NCBI RefSeq assembly: GCF_025244845.1
Contig: NZ_CP104264.1
Span: 2,914,001-2,978,000 of the forward strand
Length of the DNA: 64,000 nucleotides
Direction: 5' to 3'
From: Arthrobacter sp. zg-Y1171
GTDB lineage: Bacteria > Actinomycetota > Actinomycetes > Actinomycetales > Micrococcaceae
The translations under genes were made by a program, and so were the position numbers. Under the pieces are notes generated by a model that made no database searches, was not told the origin of the DNA, and worked only from the letters and a program-made list of their open reading frames with translations. Shown piece after piece: positions 27,613-36,754 of this stretch (its first letter is position 1; each line of letters opens with the position of its first letter).

Positions 27613-29219
27613 TGTGCTGCCCCCTCGCCCAGTACCGCTTCAATGTACGGGGTGCGGTCCAGCAGGTCCCGGGCGGCGTCGTCGCTGAGGGAAAACAGTG
27701 GTCCGGCAGCCACGGTCAGGGCGACGCCGAGGGCAACCAGGCCCACGGTCGGGTACACCATGGTCCGGGGCAGCAGGTCCACGGACTCCCTGCCGGAGAA
27801 CCGTCCCGTGGCATGCTCGATGACATGCTCGGAGCTGCGCAGGCTGGATCCGTCGGTGCTGGTGGCCAGCAGGATGGGATCCGGGTGCACGGCATCCTCG
27901 GGGGTACGCCAGAATGCACGGTTCCAGACCCGGGCCATGACCAGCAGGGTCAGCAGGCTGGTGGCGGCTCCTGCACCGACCAGGACGTAGGCCAGCGGCG
28001 TGCCGAGGTCCACGCCCGCCTGCATCAGGCCGAGCTTGCCCAGGAAGCCGGAGAACGGCGGGATGCCGGCCAGGTTGATGGCGGGAATGAAGTACAGCAC
28101 CGCCAGCAGCGGCGACAGCCGTGCCAGCCCGCCGAGCCGGTCCATGTTGGCGGTTCCGCCGCGGCGTTCGATCAGGCCCGTCACCAGGAACAGCGAAGTC
28201 TGCACCGTAATGTGGTGCACCACGTAGAACACGGTGGAACCGATGCCCATCACGGAGGCAATCGCCAGGCCGAACACCATGTAGCCGATGTGGCTGACCA
28301 GGGTGAAGGAGAGCATACGTTTGATGTCGGTCTGCGCCAGGGCACCCAGGATGCCCACCAGCATGGTCAGCCCCGCCACCACCATCAGCAGCGTGTTGAT
28401 CCTGTCCCCGGGGAAGAGCAGGGTCTCGGTGCGGACCATGGCATACACACCCACCTTGGTCAGCAGGCCGGCGAACACAGCGGTGACCGGGGCCGGTGCG
28501 GTGGGATAGGAGTCCGGCAGCCAGAAGGACAACGGGAAAATGGCGGCCTTGATGCCGAATGCCACCAGGAGCATGAGGTGCAGCATCAGCTGGGTCGCCG
28601 GATCCAGCTCGCCGAGCTTCAGGGCCAGGTCGGCCATGTTCACGGTGCCGGTGGCCGCGTAGACCATGGCAATGGAAATCAGGAACAGCAGCGACGACAC
28701 CACGCTGACCACTACATACGTCACGCCGGCGCGGATCCGCGGCGTTGTCCCGCCGAGGGTCATCAGGACATAGCTGGCGGTCAGCAGGATTTCGAAGCCC
28801 ACGTACAGGTTGAACAGGTCCCCGGCGAGGAAGGCATTGGAAACGCCTGCCACCAGGATGAGGTAGGTCGGGTGGAAGATCGAAATGGGTCCGTCTTCGT
28901 CGCCGTCGGCCATGCCCTGGCCGGCGGCATAGATCAGCACGGAGAGGCTGATCGCCGAAGAGACCACCAGCATCAACGCGGAGAACTGGTCCACCACCAT
29001 GGTGATGCCGAACGGTGGAAGCCAGGCACCCAGGTTCACGGCCTGCGCGCCTGCTGTCCAGACGGAGCCCAGCAGGACGATTTCCAGGATCAGGGTTCCG
29101 CTGAGGATGCTGATGCTGACTACCCGCTGGGCGCGCTGGTGCCGGATCAGGATGAACGCGAGGGCGGCACCGAAGACCGGGAGCACCACCGCCAGCGGTG
29201 CAAGGCTGGCTGTGTTCAT
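27609..29219 (-). CDS. mnhD: Mrp antiporter subunit D
   Basis: 536 residues with about fourteen membrane segments, homologous to respiratory complex I antiporter-like subunits. Key features are FHPTYLILVAGVSNAFLAGDLFNLYVGFEILL with its glutamate, HLMLLVAFGIKAAIFPLSFWLPDSYPTAP with the lysine, and IKRMLSFTLVSHIGYM. It forms the second ion-translocating unit of the complex along with MnhA. Confidence 0.96.
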   Translation of the reverse strand: MNTASLAPLAVVLPVFGAALAFILIRHQRAQRVVSISILSGTLILEIVLLGSVWTAGAQAVNLGAWLPPFGITMVVDQFSALMLVVSSAISLSVLIYAAGQGMADGDEDGPISIFHPTYLILVAGVSNAFLAGDLFNLYVGFEILLTASYVLMTLGGTTPRIRAGVTYVVVSVVSSLLFLISIAMVYAATGTVNMADLALKLGELDPATQLMLHLMLLVAFGIKAAIFPLSFWLPDSYPTAPAPVTAVFAGLLTKVGVYAMVRTETLLFPGDRINTLLMVVAGLTMLVGILGALAQTDIKRMLSFTLVSHIGYMVFGLAIASVMGIGSTVFYVVHHITVQTSLFLVTGLIERRGGTANMDRLGGLARLSPLLAVLYFIPAINLAGIPPFSGFLGKLGLMQAGVDLGTPLAYVLVGAGAATSLLTLLVMARVWNRAFWRTPEDAVHPDPILLATSTDGSSLRSSEHVIEHATGRFSGRESVDLLPRTMVYPTVGLVALGVALTVAAGPLFSLSDDAARDLLDRTPYIEAVLGEGAAQ

Positions 29220-29701
29220 CGGTTCACCTCCGGTTCGTTTGGTGTGTTGCCGCGCTGGGAGCCGGGAGCCTCTTCGGCTTCCTCCGGCGGTGTGAATTCC
29301 GTGGTGTCCTCCGGGACGTCTGCGTCATCTTCGGCGTCGAAGCTGCTCTGGCTTGCCACGCGCCGGTCCTCAACGTCGTCCTGGACCTCGTCCTGCCGGC
29401 CCAGCACCCAGGACCGGTAAATGATGCCGAGCATAAAGGCGGTGACCGAGAAGGAAATGACGATCGAGGTCAGGATGAAGGCCTGCGGCAGCGGATCGTT
29501 GTAGGCATCCGCGGCAATGTCCTTGTTGAAGATCGGTGCGAGCCCCGCCGGCCCGCCGGTGGCGAGCAGCAGGATGTTCGTTGCATTGGTGAGCATGGCC
29601 AGGCCAAGCACCACCCGGGTCAGGCTCCGCTCAAGCAGCAGGTAGATGCCGGCTGCATACAGGCACCCCATGACCACGAGGAGGGTGAGGTTAACAGTCA
29701 C
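29216..29701 (-). CDS. mnhC: Mrp antiporter subunit C
   Basis: 161 residues. The first 110 are the NuoK-like MnhC core of three membrane segments (LLLERSLTRVVLGLAMLTNATNILLL, DPLPQAFILTSIVISFSVTAFML). A C-terminal acidic tail of about 50 residues follows, as in MnhG of this operon. Confidence 0.95.
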   Translation of the reverse strand: MTVNLTLLVVMGCLYAAGIYLLLERSLTRVVLGLAMLTNATNILLLATGGPAGLAPIFNKDIAADAYNDPLPQAFILTSIVISFSVTAFMLGIIYRSWVLGRQDEVQDDVEDRRVASQSSFDAEDDADVPEDTTEFTPPEEAEEAPGSQRGNTPNEPEVNR

Positions 29702-32700
29702 CGTGACACCTCTTCCTCTTCGGGACGGGCGGCAACGTCGATGATTTCCGGTTCCTCCACAGTGTTTTCGTCGTCGTCCTCATCGTCGGCATCACCCTCG
29801 CTGCGCTCGTCGATCTCCGAGCCCAGGCTGCGCAGGACGTCCAGCACCAGCCCCACCACCACCAGGTACACGCCGATGTCGAAGATCGTGGAGGTGACGA
29901 ATTTGACCTCCCCGAAGATCGGCCAGGTGAACTTGAGGATTGCGCTTTGCAGGATCTGCCCGCCGAAGAACAGGGGCGCCGCAGCGGACAGGGCAATCAC
30001 GCCCAAGCCGCCGCCCAGCAGCGTTCCGGCGCTGACCGGGCTGGCTTCGGCCAGCTCGAAGCGGCCGCCGGCCAGGTAACGGATGGTCAGCGCCAGTCCG
30101 GCCATCAGCCCGCCGGCGAACCCGCCGCCGGGCAGGTTGTGGCCGGCAATCAGCAGGTAGACGGAGAACAGGATGACGGAGTGGAACAGCAGCCGGGTAA
30201 TCACCTCGAAGATGATGGACCGGCGCTCGGGCGCCAGCGTCCGGCCGGCCACCAGCCAGGCGTCACGGCCCACGCTGGAGAACCTGCGGGCCATAACGAG
30301 GGTGGCCTGTCGCCGGGCAGTGGGGGCAAACTGCTCCCGCCCCCGGTCCACGGAACCGCTGGCCACGCCCTCGGCCCGGCGCCGCTTGTCGCCGCGTCCG
30401 CGGACGAAGATCAGGGACGCAAGGCCCGTGGCCGCGATGGCCAGCACGGTGATTTCACCGAATGTATCCCAGGCACGGATATCCACCAGGGTGACGTTGA
30501 CAATGTTGGAACCACCGCCGCCGTCGTAGGCCAGCTGCGGGAAGTCGAGGGATACGGGCGTGGCGACACGGGAAGCCATGGCGGTCATGGCGAACACGAC
30601 CATGCTGGCGCCGAAGGCGATGCCCAGCAGTGCCCTCAGGAAGCGGTGGCGCTTGGGCTCGCGCTTCCACAAGCGGGCCGGCAGGGACCGCAGGGCCAGC
30701 ACGAACGCCACCAGGACAATGGTTTCGACGAGCATCTGGGTGAGGGCCAGGTCCGGGGCTCCCTGCAGCGCGAAGATCAGCGCAATGCCGTAACCGCTGA
30801 CGGACACCATCAGCACGGCCAGGAAACGCTTCGTCGCGCGGGCCGCGGCAACGGCGCCCAGGACCACTGCAGCGCCGATCACGGCCTGCAGCGGAGTATC
30901 GAACCAGCGGAAGTCCTGCGGCAGGGGCGCGGACCGCAGGATCAGTGCCGTCAGCGGCGTCAGGATCGCCATGGTCAGGATGACGAACAGGTAGAACAGC
31001 AGCGAACCGCGCTGCGTGCGCCCGGTAACCCACACGGCGACGTCGTCGAGTACCCCGATGGCGCCTCGGTAGGACCGCTCGGCGTCGACCGGGAAGGCGA
31101 CATCCCGCTGGAGGTCCTCTACCTGCCGGGCCAGCAGGAACAGGACGACGCCGACCCCGAGGGTGAGCACGGTCAGGCCCAGCGCCGGGGTCAGGCCGTG
31201 CCAGAGGGCCAGGTGGGTGGGCTTGCCTTCGGCAGGGAAGAGATCCGCGTAGGACGCAATCGCAGAATCCAGCGGTGCAGGCCAGAGCCCGAACAGTACT
31301 GTGACACCGGCCAGGATCGCCGGAGCGGCGAGGAAGGACCAGGACACCGCCTTGAACGGGGTAGGTGTGCGGCCCTCCTTGGCTGCAAAGGCGCCCCAGA
31401 TGAAGCGGGCACTGTAGGCGAAGGTGAGGATGGAACCGGTCACCACGCCGGCCAGCAGGAGCCAAGCCGCGATGGTGCCCTGCTGCTCGCCGTAATGCAC
31501 AAAGGTCTCATAGACCGATTCCTTGGCCACGAAGCCCAGCAGCGGCGGCACACCTGCCATGGATGCCGCACCGATGACGGCGACGACGGCCAGTTTCGGT
31601 GCTGCCCGGAAGATTCCCGAGAGTTTGCGGATGTCCCGGGTGCCGGCCTGGTGGTCGATAATCCCGACCACCAGGAACAGGGTCGCCTTGAAGAAGCCGT
31701 GCGCCAGGAGCAGTCCCATCCCGGCGACTGCGGCCTCCCGGCTGCCGAGGCCCACCACCAGGGTAAGGAAACCGAGCTGGCTGACCGTGCCGTAGGCGAG
31801 GATCAGTTTGATGTCGTACTGGCGCAGGGCGCGCCAGCCGCCCAGCAGCATGGTTGTCAGGCCCAGGAGCAGCACGATGGGGTGCCACAGCAGCGTCTCG
31901 GAGAAGCCGGGGGCCAGCCGGGCGATGAGGTAGATGCCGGCCTTCACCATCGCGGCGGCATGCAGATAGGCGCTGACCGGGGTGGGTGCCGCCATGGCGG
32001 CGGGCAGCCAGAAGTGGAAGGGCACGAGGGCGGATTTGGAGACGGCGCCGACCAGCAGCAGGGCGATGGCAACGTTGACCATCGTCCCGGCGTTCACCAG
32101 TTCCGGTGCCTGCGCCAGGATTTCCGAAATCCGGTACGTCCCTGCGGCGGTGCCGAGCATGATCATGCCGACCAGCATCGCCAGGCCGCCGAAGGTGGTG
32201 ACGATCAGTGCCTGCAGGGCCGCGCGGCGGGCAGAGAGCCGGTGCGCCGAGTACCCGATCAGCAGGTAGGAAAGGATGGTGGTCAGTTCCCAGAAAATGA
32301 ACAGCAGGATGAGGTCATCCGCCGTAACCAAGCCGAACATGGCGGCGGCGAACGCCAGCAGCTGGGCACCGAAGCTGCCCATTTTCGGGTCATTCGGCCG
32401 GAAGTACCGGGCGCAGTAGAAGAGGACCAGGGCGCCTACGCCGAGGATCAGGATGGACAGCACGGCCGCAAGGGTGTCCATCCGGAAGGCCAGTTCCACC
32501 CGGAGGTCGGGAATCCAGGCAATGGTGACCGACGGCGGCGCGTTCGGGGCGCCGGAGGCCAGCGTCTGGTCTGCACCGGTGTACCGGGGGAAAGTGGCTA
32601 TCAGCCAAATGAACGCGGCGGCAGGGAAGGCCGCGAGAATGTAGAACGCCGACCGGCCGACTTTGCGGAACACCAAGGGCGCAACCAATGCCACCGTAAA

Positions 32701-32724
32701 CAAAACGGTGAGCACAAACAGCAC
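29698..32724 (-). CDS. mnhA: Mrp antiporter subunit A fused to subunit B
   Basis: 1008 residues from GTG 32724, with GGGAG 6 bases upstream. The first 750 or so residues are the NuoL-like MnhA part with ATFGGLAMLVGMIMLG, the Lys-containing SALVPFHFWLPAAMAAPTPVSAYLHAAAMVKAG and a C-terminal MbhD/E-like region. From about residue 820 the sequence is MnhB, seen in ITRLLFHSVILFSVYLLIAGHNLPGGGFAGG. There is no separate mnhB. This A/B fusion is common in actinobacteria. It is the first gene of the antiporter operon. Confidence 0.95.
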   Translation of the reverse strand: MLFVLTVLFTVALVAPLVFRKVGRSAFYILAAFPAAAFIWLIATFPRYTGADQTLASGAPNAPPSVTIAWIPDLRVELAFRMDTLAAVLSILILGVGALVLFYCARYFRPNDPKMGSFGAQLLAFAAAMFGLVTADDLILLFIFWELTTILSYLLIGYSAHRLSARRAALQALIVTTFGGLAMLVGMIMLGTAAGTYRISEILAQAPELVNAGTMVNVAIALLLVGAVSKSALVPFHFWLPAAMAAPTPVSAYLHAAAMVKAGIYLIARLAPGFSETLLWHPIVLLLGLTTMLLGGWRALRQYDIKLILAYGTVSQLGFLTLVVGLGSREAAVAGMGLLLAHGFFKATLFLVVGIIDHQAGTRDIRKLSGIFRAAPKLAVVAVIGAASMAGVPPLLGFVAKESVYETFVHYGEQQGTIAAWLLLAGVVTGSILTFAYSARFIWGAFAAKEGRTPTPFKAVSWSFLAAPAILAGVTVLFGLWPAPLDSAIASYADLFPAEGKPTHLALWHGLTPALGLTVLTLGVGVVLFLLARQVEDLQRDVAFPVDAERSYRGAIGVLDDVAVWVTGRTQRGSLLFYLFVILTMAILTPLTALILRSAPLPQDFRWFDTPLQAVIGAAVVLGAVAAARATKRFLAVLMVSVSGYGIALIFALQGAPDLALTQMLVETIVLVAFVLALRSLPARLWKREPKRHRFLRALLGIAFGASMVVFAMTAMASRVATPVSLDFPQLAYDGGGGSNIVNVTLVDIRAWDTFGEITVLAIAATGLASLIFVRGRGDKRRRAEGVASGSVDRGREQFAPTARRQATLVMARRFSSVGRDAWLVAGRTLAPERRSIIFEVITRLLFHSVILFSVYLLIAGHNLPGGGFAGGLMAGLALTIRYLAGGRFELAEASPVSAGTLLGGGLGVIALSAAAPLFFGGQILQSAILKFTWPIFGEVKFVTSTIFDIGVYLVVVGLVLDVLRSLGSEIDERSEGDADDEDDDENTVEEPEIIDVAARPEEEEVSR

Positions 32725-32912
32725 TATGATCTCCCGGGCTTTTTCGTCGATGTTTCAGCCTGATTTTGGCTGCAGTTATCAAGGGGGGCGGTCAAGGTCG
32801 TATGTACATTCTACCCATGGCATACCTACGCCCTCCTATTCGGGCGGTTCTGCACCGGAACCGGCCACCGGCGTTTTGGGGGTTGAATACCGTTCCGGGC
32901 CGCGGCAGCCGC

Positions 32913-32918
32913 TAGGCT
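32913..32918 (+). promoter_or_regulatory. -10 element of a probably leaderless MFS transporter mRNA
   Basis: TAGGCT lies 7 bases before ATG 32926. No Shine-Dalgarno is present. Confidence 0.55.
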
Positions 32919-32925
32919 CAGCGGC

Positions 32926-34302
32926 ATGAGTCTCAGCACAAAAAATACGTCTCCGGGTGTCCCCGCGCCGCGCGCCTCCGCACCTGCACGCTGGAAACAG
33001 GTGGCGGCCTGGGCTGCCTGGGACTGGGGGTCCGCTTCCTTCAATGCAGTGATGACCACTTTTGTGTTCACTGTCTACCTGACGTCCGCCCAATTCGGTG
33101 ATAAAGACGAGAACTCCGCCGTCCTCGGCGCAGGCCTCGCCCTTGCCGGCGTCGCCGTGGCCGTCCTGGCGCCGGTCACCGGCCAACGGTCGGACGCGGG
33201 TGGACGCCGCCGCACCTGGCTCACCGTCAACACCCTGCTGACCTGCGCCCTGGTCGCGGCGTGCTGGTTCGTCTTCCCGTCGCCCGACTATCTGATCCTG
33301 GGTGTGGCACTGATCGCCGCGGCAAACCTGTTCTTCGAATTTGCGGGCGTGAACTACAACGCCATGCTCAGCCAGATCTCCACACCGGCTACCGTCGGCA
33401 AAATCAGCGGCCTGGGCTGGGCCATGGGCTATGTAGGCGGAATCGCTGCCCTGGCGCTGGTACTCGTGGGCTTTGTGCAGCCCGACGTCGGCTGGTTCGG
33501 CGTCACCTCCGAAGACGGAATGAACATCCGCTTCGTCGCACTGTTTTCCGCCGTTTGGTTCCTGCTGTTCGCCCTGCCGCTGATGTTCACCGTGCCCGAG
33601 GTTCCCCGGCAGGAGGCGCTGGCACGGCTGGGGATTCTTGCGTCCTACAAGCTCCTCTTCAAGCGCATCAAGGCCCTCTTCCGGACCGACCCGCACACCA
33701 TTTACTTCCTGCTCGCCAGCGCCGTCTTCCGCGACGGCCTGGCGGCAGTGTTCACCTTCGGCGGCGTTATCGCGTCCGGCACTTTCGACTGGGAACTGTC
33801 AGAGGTGATTATGTTCGCCATCTTCGGCAACGTGGTCGCCGCCGCCGGGTCCGTGGTCGGCGGCTTCCTCGATGACCGCTCCGGCCCCAAGGCCGTGATC
33901 GTCGGTTCGCTGATCGGACTGATCCTTGCCGGCACGGCCATTGTGGTCCTGGGCCCGGATGACCAGGACCTGTTTGGACTGCAGTGGACCGGCGACACCA
34001 CGTTCTGGATCTTCGGCCTGCTGCTGTGCTTGTTCGTGGGCCCGGCCCAGTCCGCGTCCCGGGCGTTCCTCGCCAGGCTCGCCCCGGAAGGGAAGGAAGG
34101 CGAGCTGTTCGGCCTCTATGCCACCACCGGGCGGGCGGTCAGCTTCCTGGCCCCCATGCTGTTCTCCACCTGCATCGTGATCTTCGGCTCCCAGCGGTAC
34201 GGCATCATCGGCATCATGGCCGTGCTGCTGATCGGCCTGCTGGTGCTGCTCCCGGTCCGCTCCCCCGCCGCACGGACCGCTCTGCCCGTCGGTAAGGAGT
34301 AG
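32926..34302 (+). CDS. MFS transporter of the UMF1/Atg22-like group
   Basis: 458 residues with about twelve membrane segments. The N-terminal AAWAAWDWGSASFNAVMTTFVFTVYLT is the signature of the UMF1 (vacuole effluxer Atg22-like) family of the major facilitator superfamily. Later segments include GWAMGYVGGIAALAL and LDDRSGPKAVIVGSLIG. Substrates of bacterial members are unknown, although the fungal relative exports amino acids from vacuoles. It is a single gene, transcribed away from the Mrp operon and followed by repeats. Confidence 0.85.
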   Translation: MSLSTKNTSPGVPAPRASAPARWKQVAAWAAWDWGSASFNAVMTTFVFTVYLTSAQFGDKDENSAVLGAGLALAGVAVAVLAPVTGQRSDAGGRRRTWLTVNTLLTCALVAACWFVFPSPDYLILGVALIAAANLFFEFAGVNYNAMLSQISTPATVGKISGLGWAMGYVGGIAALALVLVGFVQPDVGWFGVTSEDGMNIRFVALFSAVWFLLFALPLMFTVPEVPRQEALARLGILASYKLLFKRIKALFRTDPHTIYFLLASAVFRDGLAAVFTFGGVIASGTFDWELSEVIMFAIFGNVVAAAGSVVGGFLDDRSGPKAVIVGSLIGLILAGTAIVVLGPDDQDLFGLQWTGDTTFWIFGLLLCLFVGPAQSASRAFLARLAPEGKEGELFGLYATTGRAVSFLAPMLFSTCIVIFGSQRYGIIGIMAVLLIGLLVLLPVRSPAARTALPVGKE

Positions 34303-34310
34303 GGCTCGCG

Positions 34311-34407
34311 GGCCTGGCTCCGGGACCGGCCTACGGGCCTGGCTCCGGGACCGGCCTGGCTCCGGGACCGGCCTGGCTCCGGGACCGGCCTACGGGCCTG
34401 GCTCCGG
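34311..34407. repeat. Short tandem repeat array of a 17-bp unit
   Basis: The unit GGCCTGGCTCCGGGACC occurs complete at 34311-34327, 34336-34352, 34353-34369 and 34370-34386, and partly at 34395-34407. An 8-base spacer GGCCTACG follows copies 1 and 4. So the array is built from 17-bp units and 25-bp units (unit plus spacer). It starts 8 bases after the MFS stop. Confidence 0.9.
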
Positions 34408-34494
34408 CGGCAACGAAATTCCTTCGCTCGCAGAGCTCGCTTGGAATATTAAAGCCGCCTCCGCCAGGCCCTACAGCCGGACGGTGCCGCCCCC

Positions 34495-34563
34495 TCCTCG
34501 CCAGCCCTTAGGAGGCGCTGACGGTCCCGCCGCGTCCTCGCCAGCCCTTAGGAGGCGCTGACG
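34495..34563. repeat. Direct duplication covering the 3' end of dcd
   Basis: A 29-bp sequence (34495-34523) is repeated exactly at 34535-34563, period 40. The second copy contains the dcd stop codon and its last codons. The first lies downstream of the gene on its strand, so this is a copied gene end. The gap 34408-34494 shows only a weak hairpin, ATTCC/GGAAT. Confidence 0.88.
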
Positions 34564-35168
34564 CCCGCCGTGTCCTCGTCATTCGACGCAGCAGTGACAT
34601 CGGTGCGGTGGAAGTTCAGGTGGCTGCGCGACGCCGTCGGGCCCCGCTGGCCCTGGTACCGGTTGCCGTAGCGGCCCGAGCCGTACGCGTGCTCCGCCGG
34701 GGAGCTGAGCCGGAAGAAGCACAGCTGGCCGATCTTGGAGCCGGGCCACAGCTTGATGGGCAGCGTTGCCATGTTGGAAAGCTCCAGCGTGACGTGGCCG
34801 GAGAAGCCGGGATCAATGAAGCCAGCCGTGGAGTGTGTCAGCAGCCCAAGCCGGCCCAGCGAGGACTTGCCCTCCAGCCGCGCGGCGATATCGTCCGGCA
34901 GGGTCACCTGCTCGTAGGTGGAACCCAGGACAAACTCCCCGGGGTGGAGGATGAACGGCTCATCCGGATCCACTTCCACCAGGCGGGTCAGCTCAGGTTG
35001 GTCCTGCGAGGGGTCGATGTGGGCGTACTTATGGTTGTCGAATAGCCGGAAGAAGCGGTCGATGCGCACATCGACGCTGGAAGGCTGGACCATGGCGGGG
35101 TCATAGGGGTCCAGGGCAATCCGGTTGTCGGCAATCTCGGCTCGGATGTCGCGGTCAGAAATCAGCAC
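34548..35168 (-). CDS. dcd: dCTP deaminase (actinobacterial dUMP-forming type)
   Basis: 206 residues from GTG 35168. It converts dCTP to dUTP and, in the actinobacterial bifunctional group, directly to dUMP. Motifs are [60 protein letters not shown] with the catalytic Arg and Glu, and [20 protein letters not shown] hexamer (35175-35180) lies 6 bases before the start, consistent with a leaderless mRNA. The bifunctional assignment rests on lineage and length. Confidence 0.95.
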   Translation of the reverse strand: MLISDRDIRAEIADNRIALDPYDPAMVQPSSVDVRIDRFFRLFDNHKYAHIDPSQDQPELTRLVEVDPDEPFILHPGEFVLGSTYEQVTLPDDIAARLEGKSSLGRLGLLTHSTAGFIDPGFSGHVTLELSNMATLPIKLWPGSKIGQLCFFRLSSPAEHAYGSGRYGNRYQGQRGPTASRSHLNFHRTDVTAASNDEDTAGVSAS

Positions 35169-35174
35169 TCTTCA

Positions 35175-35180
35175 AAAATA
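35175..35180 (-). promoter_or_regulatory. -10 element of a probably leaderless dcd mRNA
   Basis: On the minus strand TATTTT precedes GTG 35168 by 6 bases. Confidence 0.5.
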
Positions 35181-35190
35181 GCGCATGCCC

Positions 35191-36045
35191 CTAGCGGCCG
35201 ATTTCGGTCCGCACCGCATAGAGCTCGGGGAAGAACGTCAGTTCGAGGGCACGCCGCAGGAAGCCGGCACCGCTGGAACCGCCCGTACCCCGCTTCATGC
35301 CGATAGTGCGTTCCACGGTTTTCAGGTGTCGGAAACGCCACAGCTGGAAATTGTCCTCGAGGTCCACCAGCTCTTCGCAGGCCTCATAGACATCCCAGTT
35401 CCCGGCGGCGTTTTCGTAGACGTACTTGTAGACCGCCAGCAGTGACTCGTCATACACATGTGCCTGCGTCACGTCGCGGTCCAGGAGCTCCGGCGCCACG
35501 GCATAGCCGCGGCGGGCAAGATAGCGGATGAACTCGTCGTAGATGCTGGTTTCGGAAAGCAGGCCGGACAGCAGCTCCTGAGCGGCGGGGTCTGCCGCAA
35601 ACACCGCAATCATTGCCTCGTTCTTGTTGCCCAGCAGGAACTCGACGGCACGGTACTGGTAGGACTGGAAGCCGCTCGAGGCGCCCAGATCATCGCGGAA
35701 TTCGGCGTACTCGGACGGGGTCAGCGTCGCCAGCACGGACCACTGTTCAGTCAGCGAGCGCTGGATGTGCTTGATCCGGGCAATTCCCTTCATGGCCGAA
35801 CGCAGGTCATCCGCCGCCAGGCGTGCACGCACGGCCAGCAACTCATGCAGGACGAGCTTCAGCCACAGTTCCGAGGTCTGGTGCTGGATGATGAACAGCA
35901 TCTCGTCATGGTGCTCCGGGCTGCTCACCGGATGCTGTGCGGATAGCAGTTCATCCAGGGCAAGGTAGGACCCGTAGCTCATCTTGTCGCTGAAGTCCCG
36001 CTCGATGCCTGCTTCGAGGCTGCGGGTGTTCTCGTTCGGACTCAT
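35191..36045 (-). CDS. kynA: Tryptophan 2,3-dioxygenase
   Basis: 284 residues from ATG 36045. It is a heme enzyme that opens the indole ring of tryptophan to give N-formylkynurenine. Diagnostic motifs are MSYGSYLALDELLSAQ and EHHDEMLFIIQHQTSELWLKL near the N-terminus, FRDDLGASSGFQSYQYRAVEFLLGNK in the middle, and LWRFRHLKTVERTIGMKRGTGGSSG near the C-terminus, with the heme-ligand His and substrate-binding residues. No other kynurenine-pathway gene is nearby. TACCGT (36053-36058) lies 7 bases before the chosen start; GTG 36054 is an alternative. Confidence 0.96.
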   Translation of the reverse strand: MSPNENTRSLEAGIERDFSDKMSYGSYLALDELLSAQHPVSSPEHHDEMLFIIQHQTSELWLKLVLHELLAVRARLAADDLRSAMKGIARIKHIQRSLTEQWSVLATLTPSEYAEFRDDLGASSGFQSYQYRAVEFLLGNKNEAMIAVFAADPAAQELLSGLLSETSIYDEFIRYLARRGYAVAPELLDRDVTQAHVYDESLLAVYKYVYENAAGNWDVYEACEELVDLEDNFQLWRFRHLKTVERTIGMKRGTGGSSGAGFLRRALELTFFPELYAVRTEIGR

Positions 36046-36114
36046 GCCCACCACGGTATCCGCTCCATATGCCAGACTTGGGGTTTTGGCACCGAGCCCT
36101 GAGAAGGAGTCCCC

Positions 36115-36597
36115 ATGGAACCGGACAACACCCCCGAGATCCCGACAATGCCGCTGGCCCAGGACGACGTCGAAGCGCCCGGCGCCGCGCTTGAAGAAGC
36201 CATCACCGCCGGCCGTGAGGGCAGGCTCACCAACCGCGAGGTCATGTCCGTCATCTGGACGTCGGAACTACTGAGCGTGGGGCGCCTGACGAAGGCCGAC
36301 GATCCCTCCACCTTCCAGACAGTGGTCCTGAAGGCCCCGGACGCCGACTACTCCGTGGCTGCCACCTTCACCTCCGCGGACCGCATCCCCGCGCAGCTGC
36401 GCGAAGCAGCACCGGCGGTCGTCAAGGCCAGCGGCGAAGCCACCATCCGCAGCATTGCCCCGGGATACGGCATGTCCGTCAATCCGGGACACGAAGTAGG
36501 GCTGGAGATCGGCCCGGACGTTGTGGCTTCACTTGTCGAGGCGTCCGAAAAGGCCGCCGCGCAGGCACAGGACCCTGCCGGCACGGAACAGGACTGA
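36115..36597 (+). CDS. SseB-like domain protein
   Basis: 160 residues from ATG 36115, with AAGGAG upstream. After about 30 variable residues, the sequence AATFTSADRIPAQLREAAPA and IAPGYGMSVNPGHEVGLEIGPDVV fits the SseB N-terminal-like family (PF07179), found as small cytosolic proteins in actinobacteria. No enzymatic motif is visible and the role is unknown. It is divergent from kynA. Confidence 0.65.
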   Translation: MEPDNTPEIPTMPLAQDDVEAPGAALEEAITAGREGRLTNREVMSVIWTSELLSVGRLTKADDPSTFQTVVLKAPDADYSVAATFTSADRIPAQLREAAPAVVKASGEATIRSIAPGYGMSVNPGHEVGLEIGPDVVASLVEASEKAAAQAQDPAGTEQD

Positions 36598-36635
36598 TCC
36601 AGCCGTAGAAGGGTCGATCCAGCCGTAGAAGGGTC
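36596..36635. repeat. Perfect 20-bp tandem duplication after the SseB-like gene
   Basis: The 20-base block at 36596-36615 is repeated exactly at 36616-36635. Its first two bases belong to the stop codon of the preceding gene. Confidence 0.9.
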
Positions 36636-36694
36636 GAAAACAGCCGATTAGGTTGCGTTATGGCCATTTGATGCCGTTTTTGCAGGCCTAGCGC

Positions 36695-36722
36695 TTGCAG
36701 TGTCAGTGCCGGGGCCTACGCT
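36695..36722 (+). promoter_or_regulatory. Candidate promoter of the protealysin-emfourin pair
   Basis: TTGCAG (36695-36700), a 16-base spacer and TACGCT (36717-36722) lie 32 bases before GTG 36755. Confidence 0.55.
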
Positions 36723-36754
36723 GGGGAACCTCACAACAGAGGGAGGGCTGTACC

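Noticed and set aside
27597-29420. 607-codon plus-strand frame opposite mnhD and mnhC
   Set aside because: It is the complement of genes with clear protein families and reads as low-complexity Gln/His/Gly sequence.
29947-32763. Long plus-strand open frames opposite the Mrp operon
   Set aside because: They are rich in Gly, Gln, His and Arg, which is the usual antisense composition of high-GC genes. They show no domain.
34311-34407. CRISPR array
   Set aside because: Units are only 17 bp with two identical 8-base spacers and no cas genes. It is a simple tandem repeat.
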